From Kordia sp965283645 (GTDB lineage: Bacteria; Bacteroidota; Bacteroidia; Flavobacteriales; Flavobacteriaceae), in assembly GCF_965283645.1 (NCBI RefSeq), contig NZ_CBDIPG010000001.1:248001-312000 (forward strand): DNA of 64,000 nucleotides, written 5' to 3'. A model generated the notes under the pieces. The model was not told the DNA's origin, did no database searches, and saw only the letters and a list, made by a program, of their open reading frames with translations. A program made the translations under genes and the position numbers. Positions within the stretch are counted from its first letter, which is position 1. Each line of letters begins with the position of its first letter. Positions 50,619 through 59,545 of the stretch are shown piece by piece.

Positions 50619-51080
50619 ATGAAACATAATATATCCCTGATTTTCATACATATACTAAGGTTTCCCTGTTGTAAACATTCAACACAAAAAGACGATGACA
50701 AAGAATCATATCGTTTTTTTGATACAACTGAGAATATGTATTCGTTCGAAAATATCAAAGATGTCTGGAATGCCCTATTGGAAAGAAACGAAATAGCTCA
50801 AAAAAGTAACAGCATACAGATAAAAGAACTCACAATTGAAGTGTTAACAGATAAAATAAATGATACAGATCAGCATGTGATTTTGGGCGAAACAAACAAA
50901 AATGGTGTCATGATCGTATCTAAATTAATGGTCAAAAACGAACATTATGTCTTATCAAATGAAATTGCAATGTATCATGATTGTACATCAATTTCAAATA
51001 TCACTCTTATGAATGGTCATTGGACTTTTGAGAACAAAAATAATAAAATCGATACGATTGAGATTATATCAATACACTAG
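50619..51080 (+). CDS. Hypothetical 153-aa protein
   Basis: An ORF of 153 codons with a hydrophobic start (MKHNISLIFIHILRFPCC) that could be a degenerate lipoprotein-type signal with adjacent cysteines. The middle is helical (SFENIKDVWNALLERNEIAQ) and the end beta-rich (VILGETNKNGVMIVSKLMV, HWTFENKNNKIDTIEII). I recognise no family. It is convergent with parC, stops 9 bp apart. Codon use is normal for the window. Confidence 0.55.
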   Translation: MKHNISLIFIHILRFPCCKHSTQKDDDKESYRFFDTTENMYSFENIKDVWNALLERNEIAQKSNSIQIKELTIEVLTDKINDTDQHVILGETNKNGVMIVSKLMVKNEHYVLSNEIAMYHDCTSISNITLMNGHWTFENKNNKIDTIEIISIH

Positions 51081-51089
51081 GTTTTAGCA

Positions 51090-53711
51090 TTAAAACAAAC
51101 CGATTTGTCCATCACCAGAAGGTTTTTCTCCACTTTCATCACCTTTTACAGTTTCTTCATCAACCACTTCTATTTCTTCCGCAGGCACTTCTTTTTCCTC
51201 TTCATATGGCAATGAATCCAACGTATTTATTTGTCGAACTTTGTCAGTTGTAAGTTGATTTCCAAGCGCTTTTATTCCTTTTACTGAGATGAATTCTTCT
51301 AAATTCACTTCCATGTTTGGCTTTTGATCTTTTCCACGTTGTTTGTAAAAAACTATTTCCGCCATTGGTCGCCAATCGGTCATTACAATTTCTAATTGTG
51401 ATTTTGGATGATCGGTAATGAATTGTTCTACTTTGGAAGTGTTTTCAACCAAGAAACGTTTTACATAATACCGTTCTTTTTCTCCATCAAAATAGATAGC
51501 AGAAATTGGTTTTTTAGGATTCCATTTTTCTAAGACAATCATATAGCTATCAAAATGTGCTGTTAATTCTGGAAGAATTGTTTTTAATTCTCCTTTTTGA
51601 TTGATGATTAGCAGACGATCTTCACCTCTAAATTCGCCGATCAATTCGCCTCTTTCGTCTACATTTAAACGTTGAACTGTATCATCAAACCATATTTTAC
51701 GCGGTTTTAAAGTAGAAACTCCTTTTTCTTTGAGCTCAATACGTTTGATGGAATATTTTGTTACAATATTACCTTTTACACCACGACCTTTTATGGATAA
51801 ATCGGCAAAATCAATATCCCATTTAAGCTTTTTAATGCTTCCAGCTTGGCGCAATAAAACTGTTACAACTTCAGCTTCTCCATTAGGATTTGCAGAAAAA
51901 TACGTAACCATAGAACCTTTATTTCCTTGTGTTAAATCGTATTCTTTGTCACGTGTAATTGAAGTAACTGCAAATCGTTTTATATAACTTGCACCGCCTT
52001 TTCCATCACGATAAATCATGTTATAAACGGTGCGTTTGTCTTTTTTCTTAAAGATGGCGACATGAATGATGTTTTTACCAATAAATGTTTTCGAATCTAC
52101 ACGTGTAACTTGCATTTTACCATCTCGTGTAAATACGATAATATCATCAATATCAGCACAATCCGCTACGTATTCATCTTTCTTTAAAGAAGTTCCAATG
52201 AAACCTTCTTCCCTATTTACATAAAGTTTTGTGTTTCTAATTACAACTTTTCGAGCGTCTACATCATCAAAGATTCTGATTTCTGTTTTGCGCTCTTTTC
52301 CTTCTCCGTATTGCTTTCTTAATCGTGTAAAATAATCAATAGCAAACGTTATTAAATTTGCCAAATGATGCTTCACTTCAGCAATTGATTCTTCTAACGC
52401 ATCAATTTTTTGTTGTGCTTTGTCAATATCAAATTTAGAGATACGTTTGATTCGAATTTCTGTCAAACGTGTAATGTCTTCAACCGTTACAGCACGTTTT
52501 AAATGTGTAATGTGTGGTTTTAAACCTTCATCGATTGCATTTATGACACCTTCCCAAGTTTCTTCTTCTTCTATTTCACGATAGATTCTGTTTTCAATGA
52601 AAATTCGCTCTAACGAAGCAAAATGCCATTGTTCTTGCAGTTCAGCTAATTGAATTTCTAATTCTGCTTTTAACAATTCTACAGAATGATCTGTTGAACG
52701 TCGCAACATTTCCGAAACACCAATAAATAAAGGTTTGTTATCGTAAATGATACAACCTAACGGCGATATAGAACTTTCACAATTTGTAAAAGCATACAAC
52801 GCATCAATTGTTTTATCTGGCGAGATATTATTGGGTAAATGCACTAATATTTCAACATCTGCGGCAGTATTATCTTCAATTTTCTTAATCTTTATTTTTC
52901 CTTTGTCATTTGCTTTCAGAATCGATTCGATTAATGAAGTTGTATTTGTTCCGAAAGGAATTTCAGTAATGACCAAGGTATTTTTGTCTAATTGTGAAAT
53001 TTTTGCGCGTACGCGAATTTTTCCACCACGCAAACCATCATTATAATTGCTTGCATCCATGATTCCCGAAGTTGGAAAATCAGGTAATATGGTAAAACGC
53101 TTTCCTTGTAAATGTTTGATGGAAGCGTCAATAAGTTCTAAAAAGTTATGTGGTAATATTTTGGTAGATAAACCAACGGCAATTCCTTCTGCACCTTGCG
53201 CTAATAGTAATGGAAATTTTACAGGCAGATTGATGGGTTCATTTTTACGACCATCATAGGATAATTGCCAATTTGTAATTTTTGGACTGAATACTACTTC
53301 CAACGCAAATTTAGACAAACGTGCCTCAATATAACGCGAAGCCGCCGCTCTGTCACCTGTGAGAATGTTTCCCCAGTTTCCTTGTGCATCAATCAATAAA
53401 TCTTTTTGCCCAATTTGAACCATTGCATCAGCAATACTTGCATCACCGTGTGGATGATACTGCATTGTATGTCCAACAATATTGGCAACTTTGTTATAAC
53501 GACCATCATCTAAATCTTTCATAGAGTGCATGATACGACGTTGTACAGGTTTAAAACCATCTTCAATTGCTGGAACTGCTCTTTCTAAAATCACATAAGA
53601 GGCATAGTCCAAAAACCAGTCCTTGTACATGCCTGTAACTTTAGTAATGGTATCTTGCGGATTGTTTTCTTGTTGCTGATTCTCAGCATGTAATTCGTTA
53701 TTTTCTTCCAT
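51090..53711 (-). CDS. parC: DNA topoisomerase IV subunit A
   Basis: An 873-aa type IIA topoisomerase A subunit. The catalytic tyrosine lies in AAASRYIEA (Y127) within the winged-helix domain, preceded by KPVQRRIMHSM and YHPHGDASI; the tower and coiled-coil follow, and the C-terminal part is a beta-pinwheel with repeated strand units. Assignment as ParC rather than GyrA rests on operon linkage to the ParE-like gene and the Bacteroidota N-terminal form (DWFLDYASYVILERAVPA). It decatenates daughter chromosomes with ParE. Its ATG overlaps the upstream stop by one base. Confidence 0.93.
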   Translation of the reverse strand: MEENNELHAENQQQENNPQDTITKVTGMYKDWFLDYASYVILERAVPAIEDGFKPVQRRIMHSMKDLDDGRYNKVANIVGHTMQYHPHGDASIADAMVQIGQKDLLIDAQGNWGNILTGDRAAASRYIEARLSKFALEVVFSPKITNWQLSYDGRKNEPINLPVKFPLLLAQGAEGIAVGLSTKILPHNFLELIDASIKHLQGKRFTILPDFPTSGIMDASNYNDGLRGGKIRVRAKISQLDKNTLVITEIPFGTNTTSLIESILKANDKGKIKIKKIEDNTAADVEILVHLPNNISPDKTIDALYAFTNCESSISPLGCIIYDNKPLFIGVSEMLRRSTDHSVELLKAELEIQLAELQEQWHFASLERIFIENRIYREIEEEETWEGVINAIDEGLKPHITHLKRAVTVEDITRLTEIRIKRISKFDIDKAQQKIDALEESIAEVKHHLANLITFAIDYFTRLRKQYGEGKERKTEIRIFDDVDARKVVIRNTKLYVNREEGFIGTSLKKDEYVADCADIDDIIVFTRDGKMQVTRVDSKTFIGKNIIHVAIFKKKDKRTVYNMIYRDGKGGASYIKRFAVTSITRDKEYDLTQGNKGSMVTYFSANPNGEAEVVTVLLRQAGSIKKLKWDIDFADLSIKGRGVKGNIVTKYSIKRIELKEKGVSTLKPRKIWFDDTVQRLNVDERGELIGEFRGEDRLLIINQKGELKTILPELTAHFDSYMIVLEKWNPKKPISAIYFDGEKERYYVKRFLVENTSKVEQFITDHPKSQLEIVMTDWRPMAEIVFYKQRGKDQKPNMEVNLEEFISVKGIKALGNQLTTDKVRQINTLDSLPYEEEKEVPAEEIEVVDEETVKGDESGEKPSGDGQIGLF

Positions 53712-54187
53712 TAAGAAACTGCGTTATTATGCTTTAAGACTTTGTCTAATGATTGTTTTAATGCTTTTCTTTTTCTACTACTCAATAATGAAATATTGAA
53801 TTGTAATCGTTTTGTTTTGTTACTTTTCGATTTGACATAGATATATAGCTTACAGAAAACTATGTAATTTTGTATGCGATACCGTTTTAGTTTTTCCTTT
53901 GGAAATTCAGCTCGTTGTTCTCTATAATTGATAAAGTTTGAGATAAATAATCCTTTATTTATGAACGTTAATACATTTCCATCACTATCAAATTCAAAAT
54001 ATTTGGCAGTACTGTATACGATTCCTAAAGTTATTAGTAAACATAAAGGAATTACATACCATAGTTTTCCTTGATTGAATTCATCCTGGAAAAAGATAAT
54101 ATACAGTATGGCCAAAATACTCGCCATTGTTAAGAAAAAGTAGAGAAAAGGAATCCACTTTTTTGTTTGTGCGTTATCAAATCGCAT
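53711..54187 (-). CDS. Small two-helix membrane protein between parE and parC
   Basis: A 158-aa protein with two membrane helices near 12-32 and 40-60 and a PH-like beta tail (FEFDSDGNVLTFINKGLFIS, KYLRIQNYIVFCKLYIYV-like KRYRIQNYIVFCKLYIYVKS). The gene is tightly packed: 8 bp after the parE stop and 1-bp overlap (TAATG) with parC. Its function is unknown and its presence in the operon may be only translational linkage; the overlap suggests co-expression with topoisomerase IV. Confidence 0.75.
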   Translation of the reverse strand: MRFDNAQTKKWIPFLYFFLTMASILAILYIIFFQDEFNQGKLWYVIPLCLLITLGIVYSTAKYFEFDSDGNVLTFINKGLFISNFINYREQRAEFPKEKLKRYRIQNYIVFCKLYIYVKSKSNKTKRLQFNISLLSSRKRKALKQSLDKVLKHNNAVS

Positions 54188-54195
54188 ATACCCGA

Positions 54196-56052
54196 TTATT
54201 TTTCTTCTATAAGGTCTAACTCTACCTTTAGATTGTTAATTATAAACTCTTGTCTGTTCGGGGTATTTTTACCCATGTAGAATTTTAATAATTCTTCAAT
54301 GGACGTTTCACGATCTAGCATTACAGGATCTAAGCGAATGTCGTCACCTATGAAATGCTTAAATTCGTCAGGAGATATTTCTCCCAATCCCTTAAATCGT
54401 GTGATTTCTGGTTTCCCAGATAATTTTAATATGGCGGTTTGTTTTTCTTCTTGACTGTAACAATAAAATGTTTCTTTTTTGTTTCGAACTCTAAATAATG
54501 GTGTTTGTAGGATGTACAAATGTCCTTCTTTTATCAATTCTGGAAAGAACTGTAAAAAGAAGGTAATTAAAAGTAATCGAATGTGCATTCCATCCACATC
54601 GGCATCAGTTGCGATTACAATGTTGTTGTATCGCAAATCCTCCATAGATTCTTCAATGTTTAAAGCCGCTTGCAATAGATTGAATTCTTCATTTTCATAT
54701 ACAATCTTTTTTGACATTGCATACGAGTTCAATGGCTTTCCACGCAAACTAAATACAGCTTGTGTATTAACATCTCTTGATTTTGTGATGGAACCTGATG
54801 CAGAATCTCCCTCGGTGATAAATAACGTAGATTCTAAACGTCTATCTTTTTTTATATCTCCTAAATGAACTCTACAATCACGTAATTTTTTATTGTGTAA
54901 ACTTGCTTTTTTAGCACGTTCTTTGGCTAATTTTCGAATGCCTGATAATTCTTTACGTTCACGTTCTGCTTGCAGAATTTTACGTTGTATTTTATCAGCT
55001 GTATCCGGGTTTTTATGTAAATAATTATCTAAGTATTTTCCAACAAAATCATTGATATAAGTACGAACTGTTGGTAATTTTCCGCCCATTTCGGTAGAAC
55101 CCAATTTTGTTTTCGTTTGTGATTCAAAAACAGGTTCCATTACTTTAATGCTTACTGCAGAAATAATTGATTTACGCACATCAGACGCTTCAAAGCTTTT
55201 TCCGTAGAAATCACGAATTGTTTTTACAATGGCTTCTCTAAATGCTGATTGGTGCGTTCCACCTTGTGTGGTATGTTGTCCGTTTACAAACGAATGATAT
55301 TCTTCGCTGTATTGGGTTTTACTATGGGTTATGGCTACTTCAATATCATCACCTTCTAAGTGAATGATAGGATATAGCATGTCTTCTTTGTTGTTGTTAT
55401 CTTCCAAAAGATCTTTTAAACCATTTTCAGAGAAGAATTTCTCTCCATTGAAAAGAATTGTTAATCCTCTGTTTAGATAGACATAGTTACGAAGCATTTT
55501 TGCAACGTATTCTGTTCTAAATTTATAGTTTTTAAAGATTACTTCATCTGGAACGAATGTTACTTTTGTTCCGCGTCTTCTAGAAGTTTCGTCTAAAAAT
55601 TCTTGATCGGTTAAATTTCCCTGAGCAAATTCTGCAGCGCTCGATTTTCCATCACGAGAAGATTCTACTCTAAAGTATGAAGATAATGCGTTTACGGCTT
55701 TTGTACCAACACCATTTAAACCCACAGATTTTTTAAAGGCTTTGGAATCGTATTTTCCTCCTGTGTTCATTTTGGAAACTACGTCTACTACTTTTCCTAA
55801 TGGAATTCCACGACCATAATCACGAACAATTACTTTTGTTCCTTGAATGGAAACTTCAATTGTTTTTCCTGCGCCCATGACATATTCATCAATGGAGTTG
55901 TCTAGTACTTCTTTTACAAGAATATAGATTCCGTCATCGGCAGAAGATCCATCACCCAATTTTCCGATATACATTCCAGGACGCATACGAATATGCTCTT
56001 TCCAGTCAAGTGAACGTATATTATCTTCGGTATATTGTGTGTTTCCATCCAT
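54196..56052 (-). CDS. parE: DNA topoisomerase IV subunit B
   Basis: A 618-aa GHKL-type ATPase subunit: RMRPGMYIG, KEVLDNSIDEYVMGAG and VGLNGVGTKAVNALS are the ATP-binding motifs; the Toprim domain has EGDSASG (about residue 415) and DADVDGMHIR with the metal aspartates; RFKGLGEISPDEF closes it. The length matches ParE (about 620) rather than GyrB-like forms with an insert. It is the first gene of the parE - membrane protein - parC operon. Confidence 0.95.
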   Translation of the reverse strand: MDGNTQYTEDNIRSLDWKEHIRMRPGMYIGKLGDGSSADDGIYILVKEVLDNSIDEYVMGAGKTIEVSIQGTKVIVRDYGRGIPLGKVVDVVSKMNTGGKYDSKAFKKSVGLNGVGTKAVNALSSYFRVESSRDGKSSAAEFAQGNLTDQEFLDETSRRRGTKVTFVPDEVIFKNYKFRTEYVAKMLRNYVYLNRGLTILFNGEKFFSENGLKDLLEDNNNKEDMLYPIIHLEGDDIEVAITHSKTQYSEEYHSFVNGQHTTQGGTHQSAFREAIVKTIRDFYGKSFEASDVRKSIISAVSIKVMEPVFESQTKTKLGSTEMGGKLPTVRTYINDFVGKYLDNYLHKNPDTADKIQRKILQAERERKELSGIRKLAKERAKKASLHNKKLRDCRVHLGDIKKDRRLESTLFITEGDSASGSITKSRDVNTQAVFSLRGKPLNSYAMSKKIVYENEEFNLLQAALNIEESMEDLRYNNIVIATDADVDGMHIRLLLITFFLQFFPELIKEGHLYILQTPLFRVRNKKETFYCYSQEEKQTAILKLSGKPEITRFKGLGEISPDEFKHFIGDDIRLDPVMLDRETSIEELLKFYMGKNTPNRQEFIINNLKVELDLIEEK

Positions 56053-56134
56053 GGATTGAAGTAGTATTAGGGTTGGATGCTAATATAACACTTACCATCA
56101 AAAAATAAAACAGGAACGCCCGAAAATAATCAAC

Positions 56135-56170
56135 AAAAAGCGCAATATTTTTGTAAATATTGCGCTTTTT
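56135..56170. terminator. Strong hairpin between the secreted-protein gene and parE
   Basis: Perfect 16-bp stem, arms 56135-56150 and 56155-56170 (core AAGCGCAATATTT), loop TTGT. It ends transcription of the minus-strand gene at 56194 before the parE operon. Confidence 0.85.
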
Positions 56171-56193
56171 TAAAGTATTATGAATTATTCTGG

Positions 56194-56994
56194 TTATTCT
56201 GACCAATAGCTAAGTGTTACAACGGCTTCTCCATTGTTATCAACTAAGCTTGGATCTAAGGTTAAGATGACACTTGATGCACCATCAAAATATCCATCAT
56301 ACGCATCAAAACGATACGTTCCTGCTGGCAAGTTTGAAAAGCTATCAAAGTTGTAACGGTCTGTGTAAAAAATTTCTCCCGTTGCTTGATTTGTAGCCGC
56401 ATAGCCAGGTAGTGTTCCTGCTGGAACTGACGCACCTGAATTTTCATCCACTAATTCTATACGTACATTGTACGTAATTGCCAATGATTTTAGCGCAGTT
56501 GCTTCCGTTTTAATTTCTTTTGCTAAATTAATTTGATTGTTTAGTAAAGTTCTAATTTCACGAATTAACTGACGCGCCGTATTTCTGTTATTTTGCTGAA
56601 TTGCAGTTGCTAATGCAGCACTTTTGATACGAACAAAATCTTCGTTTCCTTCAATGGTAGAAGCTTTGCTTTGAATACTTGCAGGATCAATGTTACTGTT
56701 TCCTTGCGCGGCTTGTCCGATGTAATAAATTACTTCATCACTGAACTCTTCAACAACTTCCATGCTTACATCCATAACTTGAAGATATGTAGCAACATCA
56801 GCATTTACGTTGTTGTTTACTAAATAATCAACTGTTAAGGTTTTTAAAGCGGCTTTTACTCTTTTGGCTTCAATACGAATTACGTCTGCGGAATCAAATG
56901 TTTCATCTAAATCGTCAATTACAGATTGCTGCGCTTGTGTTTGTACGGCGAAAAACATAAGTAATGCGCTTAATACATAGGTAATTTTTTTCAT
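56194..56994 (-). CDS. Secreted helical hypothetical protein
   Basis: A 266-aa protein from ATG 56994, which gives the signal peptide MKKITYVLSALLMFFAVQTQAQ; 15 upstream codons are in frame but unlikely. Residues 25-185 are strongly helical (DETFDSADVIRIEAKRVKAAL, given as DETFDSADVIRIEAK and RVKAALKTLTVDYL), the last 80 residues a beta-sandwich-like region (YNVRIELVDENSGASVPAGTL, given as YNVRIELVDEN and SGASVPAGTLPGY) resembling a carboxypeptidase-regulatory or peptide-binding fold. No family was recognised. Confidence 0.75.
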   Translation of the reverse strand: MKKITYVLSALLMFFAVQTQAQQSVIDDLDETFDSADVIRIEAKRVKAALKTLTVDYLVNNNVNADVATYLQVMDVSMEVVEEFSDEVIYYIGQAAQGNSNIDPASIQSKASTIEGNEDFVRIKSAALATAIQQNNRNTARQLIREIRTLLNNQINLAKEIKTEATALKSLAITYNVRIELVDENSGASVPAGTLPGYAATNQATGEIFYTDRYNFDSFSNLPAGTYRFDAYDGYFDGASSVILTLDPSLVDNNGEAVVTLSYWSE

Positions 56995-57196
56995 GGTATT
57001 ATGATTTATTTGGTTATACCGTAAAAGTACGACTAGCATGTATCTAAATGATTACTGTAATATTATAAAAATCTTAATGTTTTCTATTACTTTTTAAAGC
57101 TGTTTTGTGTGAATTGCGCTGTTAATTTTAATATTACAATTGTACATAGAAAATTAATGAACTCATGAATGGCAGATTTCGAAGGCTTTAGAAGGT

Positions 57197-58099
57197 TTAA
57201 GGTTTTTTTTTCTTTAAATTAATCAATACGATTCCCAAAATAACAATCAGCGCGCCAAAATACTGTAAAAGGCTTAGTTTTTCTCCTAAAAATAGAACCG
57301 CCAAAATTATGGTAGCAATAGGTCCGATTGCTGCAATAATAGCAAAGTTTGAAGAGCTTATCCGCTTTATAGATTCTGAAACCAAAAATGAAGGAATTAC
57401 AGTAGCAAATAACGCGATTAGGAATCCTAATAGGTATACTTCCCACGAAAAATTGAAGATATCAAAACTTCCCGCTATTCCATAATGAACAAATACACAT
57501 ATACAAGAAACCAACATAACATATGCAGTAAATTTTACAACGCCAAATTTTGGAATTAACCAACCGCTTCCTACTAAGTATACTGCATAAGTGAATGCGC
57601 TTAATAAGATAAATGCACCTCCAATGTATGTGTCGTTTCCAGAAAATTGAACTTCTTGTCCAAACGCAATGATGATTCCTATATACGTTATACCAATTAC
57701 AAGCAGTTGCTTAGCTGTTATTTTTGTTTTTAAGAACAAACGATTTAATAAGAGTACAATGGTAGGATATAAGAACAAAATAATTCGTTCAAGACTTGCT
57801 TTTATATAAGTTAGCCCAATAAAATCAAACAAACTCGCTAAATAATAGCCAACAAATCCAAATACTAGTATCCATACATAATCTTTGTGTGTTGTAGGAG
57901 CAGAATTTTCTTTGTTTCTGTATAGATACGCAATCACAAGATATATGGGAAACGAAAAAAGCATTCTTAGCAATAAAGCATCTAAGGAATTTACTTCATA
58001 GTTGTACATTAATTTAACCATGACAGCTTTTGAAGAAAACAGTATAATTCCTAAAATACCTATACAGATTCCATATAAAAATGTGTTCCTAGATTTCAT
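57197..58099 (-). CDS. EamA/DMT-family transporter
   Basis: A 300-aa inner-membrane protein with ten helices in two five-helix EamA repeats: SKAVMVKLMYNYEVNSLDALLLRMLFSFP in the first (positions 22-50, only partly quoted: SLDALLLRMLFSFP) and SESIKRISSSNFAIIAAIGPI (as KRISSSNFAIIAAIGP) in the second, ending LGEKLSLLQYFGALIVILGI. The drug/metabolite transporter superfamily exports small metabolites or amino acids. Substrate unknown. Monocistronic. Confidence 0.9.
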   Translation of the reverse strand: MKSRNTFLYGICIGILGIILFSSKAVMVKLMYNYEVNSLDALLLRMLFSFPIYLVIAYLYRNKENSAPTTHKDYVWILVFGFVGYYLASLFDFIGLTYIKASLERIILFLYPTIVLLLNRLFLKTKITAKQLLVIGITYIGIIIAFGQEVQFSGNDTYIGGAFILLSAFTYAVYLVGSGWLIPKFGVVKFTAYVMLVSCICVFVHYGIAGSFDIFNFSWEVYLLGFLIALFATVIPSFLVSESIKRISSSNFAIIAAIGPIATIILAVLFLGEKLSLLQYFGALIVILGIVLINLKKKKP

Positions 58100-58183
58100 C
58101 CAATAAAAGTATGATTAGTTTAGATTAAATAATTATCAAATAAAATCATTTTACAACACTCAAACCTATAAATTGACACTAAA

Positions 58184-58212
58184 AAAACCTTCAAGTCTAA
58201 CTTGAAGGTTTT
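58184..58212 (-). terminator. Terminator of ychF
   Basis: Perfect 13-bp stem AAAACCTTCAAGT/ACTTGAAGGTTTT (58184-58196/58200-58212) with a 3-nt loop, followed on the minus strand by a T-run. It begins 25 bp after the ychF stop. Confidence 0.88.
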
Positions 58213-58236
58213 AGTATATTATTTCATTTTTTTTGT

Positions 58237-59328
58237 TTATACATTGAATAAGAAATGCATCACGTCGCCATCATTAACAACATATGCTTTTCCTTCTACA
58301 GATAGTTTTCCAGCTTCTTTTACTTTGGCTTCTGTTCCGTAGGTTACATAATCATCGTATTTGATCACTTCTGCACGAATGAATCCTTTTTCAAAGTCTG
58401 TATGAATGACGCCAGCCGCTTGTGGTGCCGTTGCTCCAATAGGAATTGTCCATGCACGTACTTCTTTTTCACCAGCTGTAAAATAGGTTTGTAAATCTAA
58501 TAATTTATATGCTGATCTGATAAGTCTTGAAACGCCAGCTTCTTCCAACCCGATGTCTTCTAAAAATAATTGACGCTCTTCATAGTCTTCTAATTCTGCA
58601 ATATCTGCTTCCGTTCCGACAGCTAATACAATAATTTCTGCATCTTCATCTTTTATTGCTTCACGTACTTTTTCTACATATGCATTTCCTGATTTTGCTC
58701 CAGCTTCATCAACATTACATACATATAAAATTGGTTTTGCTGTTAACAATTGAAAACCTTTCATGAGTTCGGCTTCATCTTCGTTTACTTCTACGGCTCT
58801 TGCAGATATTCCTTGCTCTAATGCATCTTTAAATTTCGTAAGCACAGCTTCTTCTTTTTGTGCTTCTTTGTTTCCTGTTCTTGCGGCTCTTTTTACCTTT
58901 TCTAAACGTTTTTCAACAGTTTCAAGGTCTTTTAACTGCAATTCAATATCAATTGTTTCTTTATCTCTGATTGGATCAACACTTCCGTCAACATGAATAA
59001 TATTGTCATTATCAAAACAACGCAATACGTGCATGATGGCGTTGCATTCGCGAATGTTTCCAAGAAATTGATTTCCTAAACCTTCTCCTTTACTTGCACC
59101 ACGAACCAATCCGGCAATATCAACAATCTCAACAGTTGCTGGTAATACACGTTGCGGATTAACCAATTCTTCCAACTTTTCAAGTCTCAGGTCTGGTACA
59201 TTTACAACTCCTAAATTAGGCTCAATAGTACAAAATGGAAAGTTTGCACTTTGTGCTTTCGCACTTGACAAACAGTTAAATAAGGTTGATTTTCCAACGT
59301 TCGGTAATCCTACAATTCCAGCTTTCAT
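58237..59328 (-). CDS. ychF: Redox-regulated ATPase YchF (Obg family)
   Basis: A 363-aa protein, the usual length, from ATG 59328 (MKAGIVGLPNVGKST). The G1 loop GLPNVGKST, DIAGLVRGASKGEGLGNQFL (switch II), and the altered specificity motif NVDE in place of NKxD mark YchF, which prefers ATP over GTP. The C-terminal TGS domain (LDLQTYFTAGEKEVRAWTI, KGFIRAEVIKYDDYV) is intact. It binds ribosomes and influences stress responses. The preceding 9 in-frame codons are not needed. Confidence 0.96.
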   Translation of the reverse strand: MKAGIVGLPNVGKSTLFNCLSSAKAQSANFPFCTIEPNLGVVNVPDLRLEKLEELVNPQRVLPATVEIVDIAGLVRGASKGEGLGNQFLGNIRECNAIMHVLRCFDNDNIIHVDGSVDPIRDKETIDIELQLKDLETVEKRLEKVKRAARTGNKEAQKEEAVLTKFKDALEQGISARAVEVNEDEAELMKGFQLLTAKPILYVCNVDEAGAKSGNAYVEKVREAIKDEDAEIIVLAVGTEADIAELEDYEERQLFLEDIGLEEAGVSRLIRSAYKLLDLQTYFTAGEKEVRAWTIPIGATAPQAAGVIHTDFEKGFIRAEVIKYDDYVTYGTEAKVKEAGKLSVEGKAYVVNDGDVMHFLFNV

Positions 59329-59485
59329 GTGATAGATAAAAATTTTGTGGTGCAAATATACTATTTATGCGTTGATAATATAATTTATTTTTAGACAACT
59401 TAGACCGTGTTAGAATGTTAACTAATTTGTGGTTGATTTAAATGAAAATATATTATTTTGTAATTATAGATTTTACAATTTCATA

Positions 59486-59521
59486 AAAGAAATCGCCAAT
59501 ACAATGATTGACGATTTCTTT
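59486..59521 (-). terminator. Terminator of the ThuA/GATase-like gene
   Basis: Arms AAAGAAATCG (59486-59495) and CGATTTCTTT (59512-59521) are fully complementary around a 16-nt loop with inner pairing. It lies 25 bp after the stop. Confidence 0.75.
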
Positions 59522-59545
59522 AAACTGATATTTACTTTGATTGTT

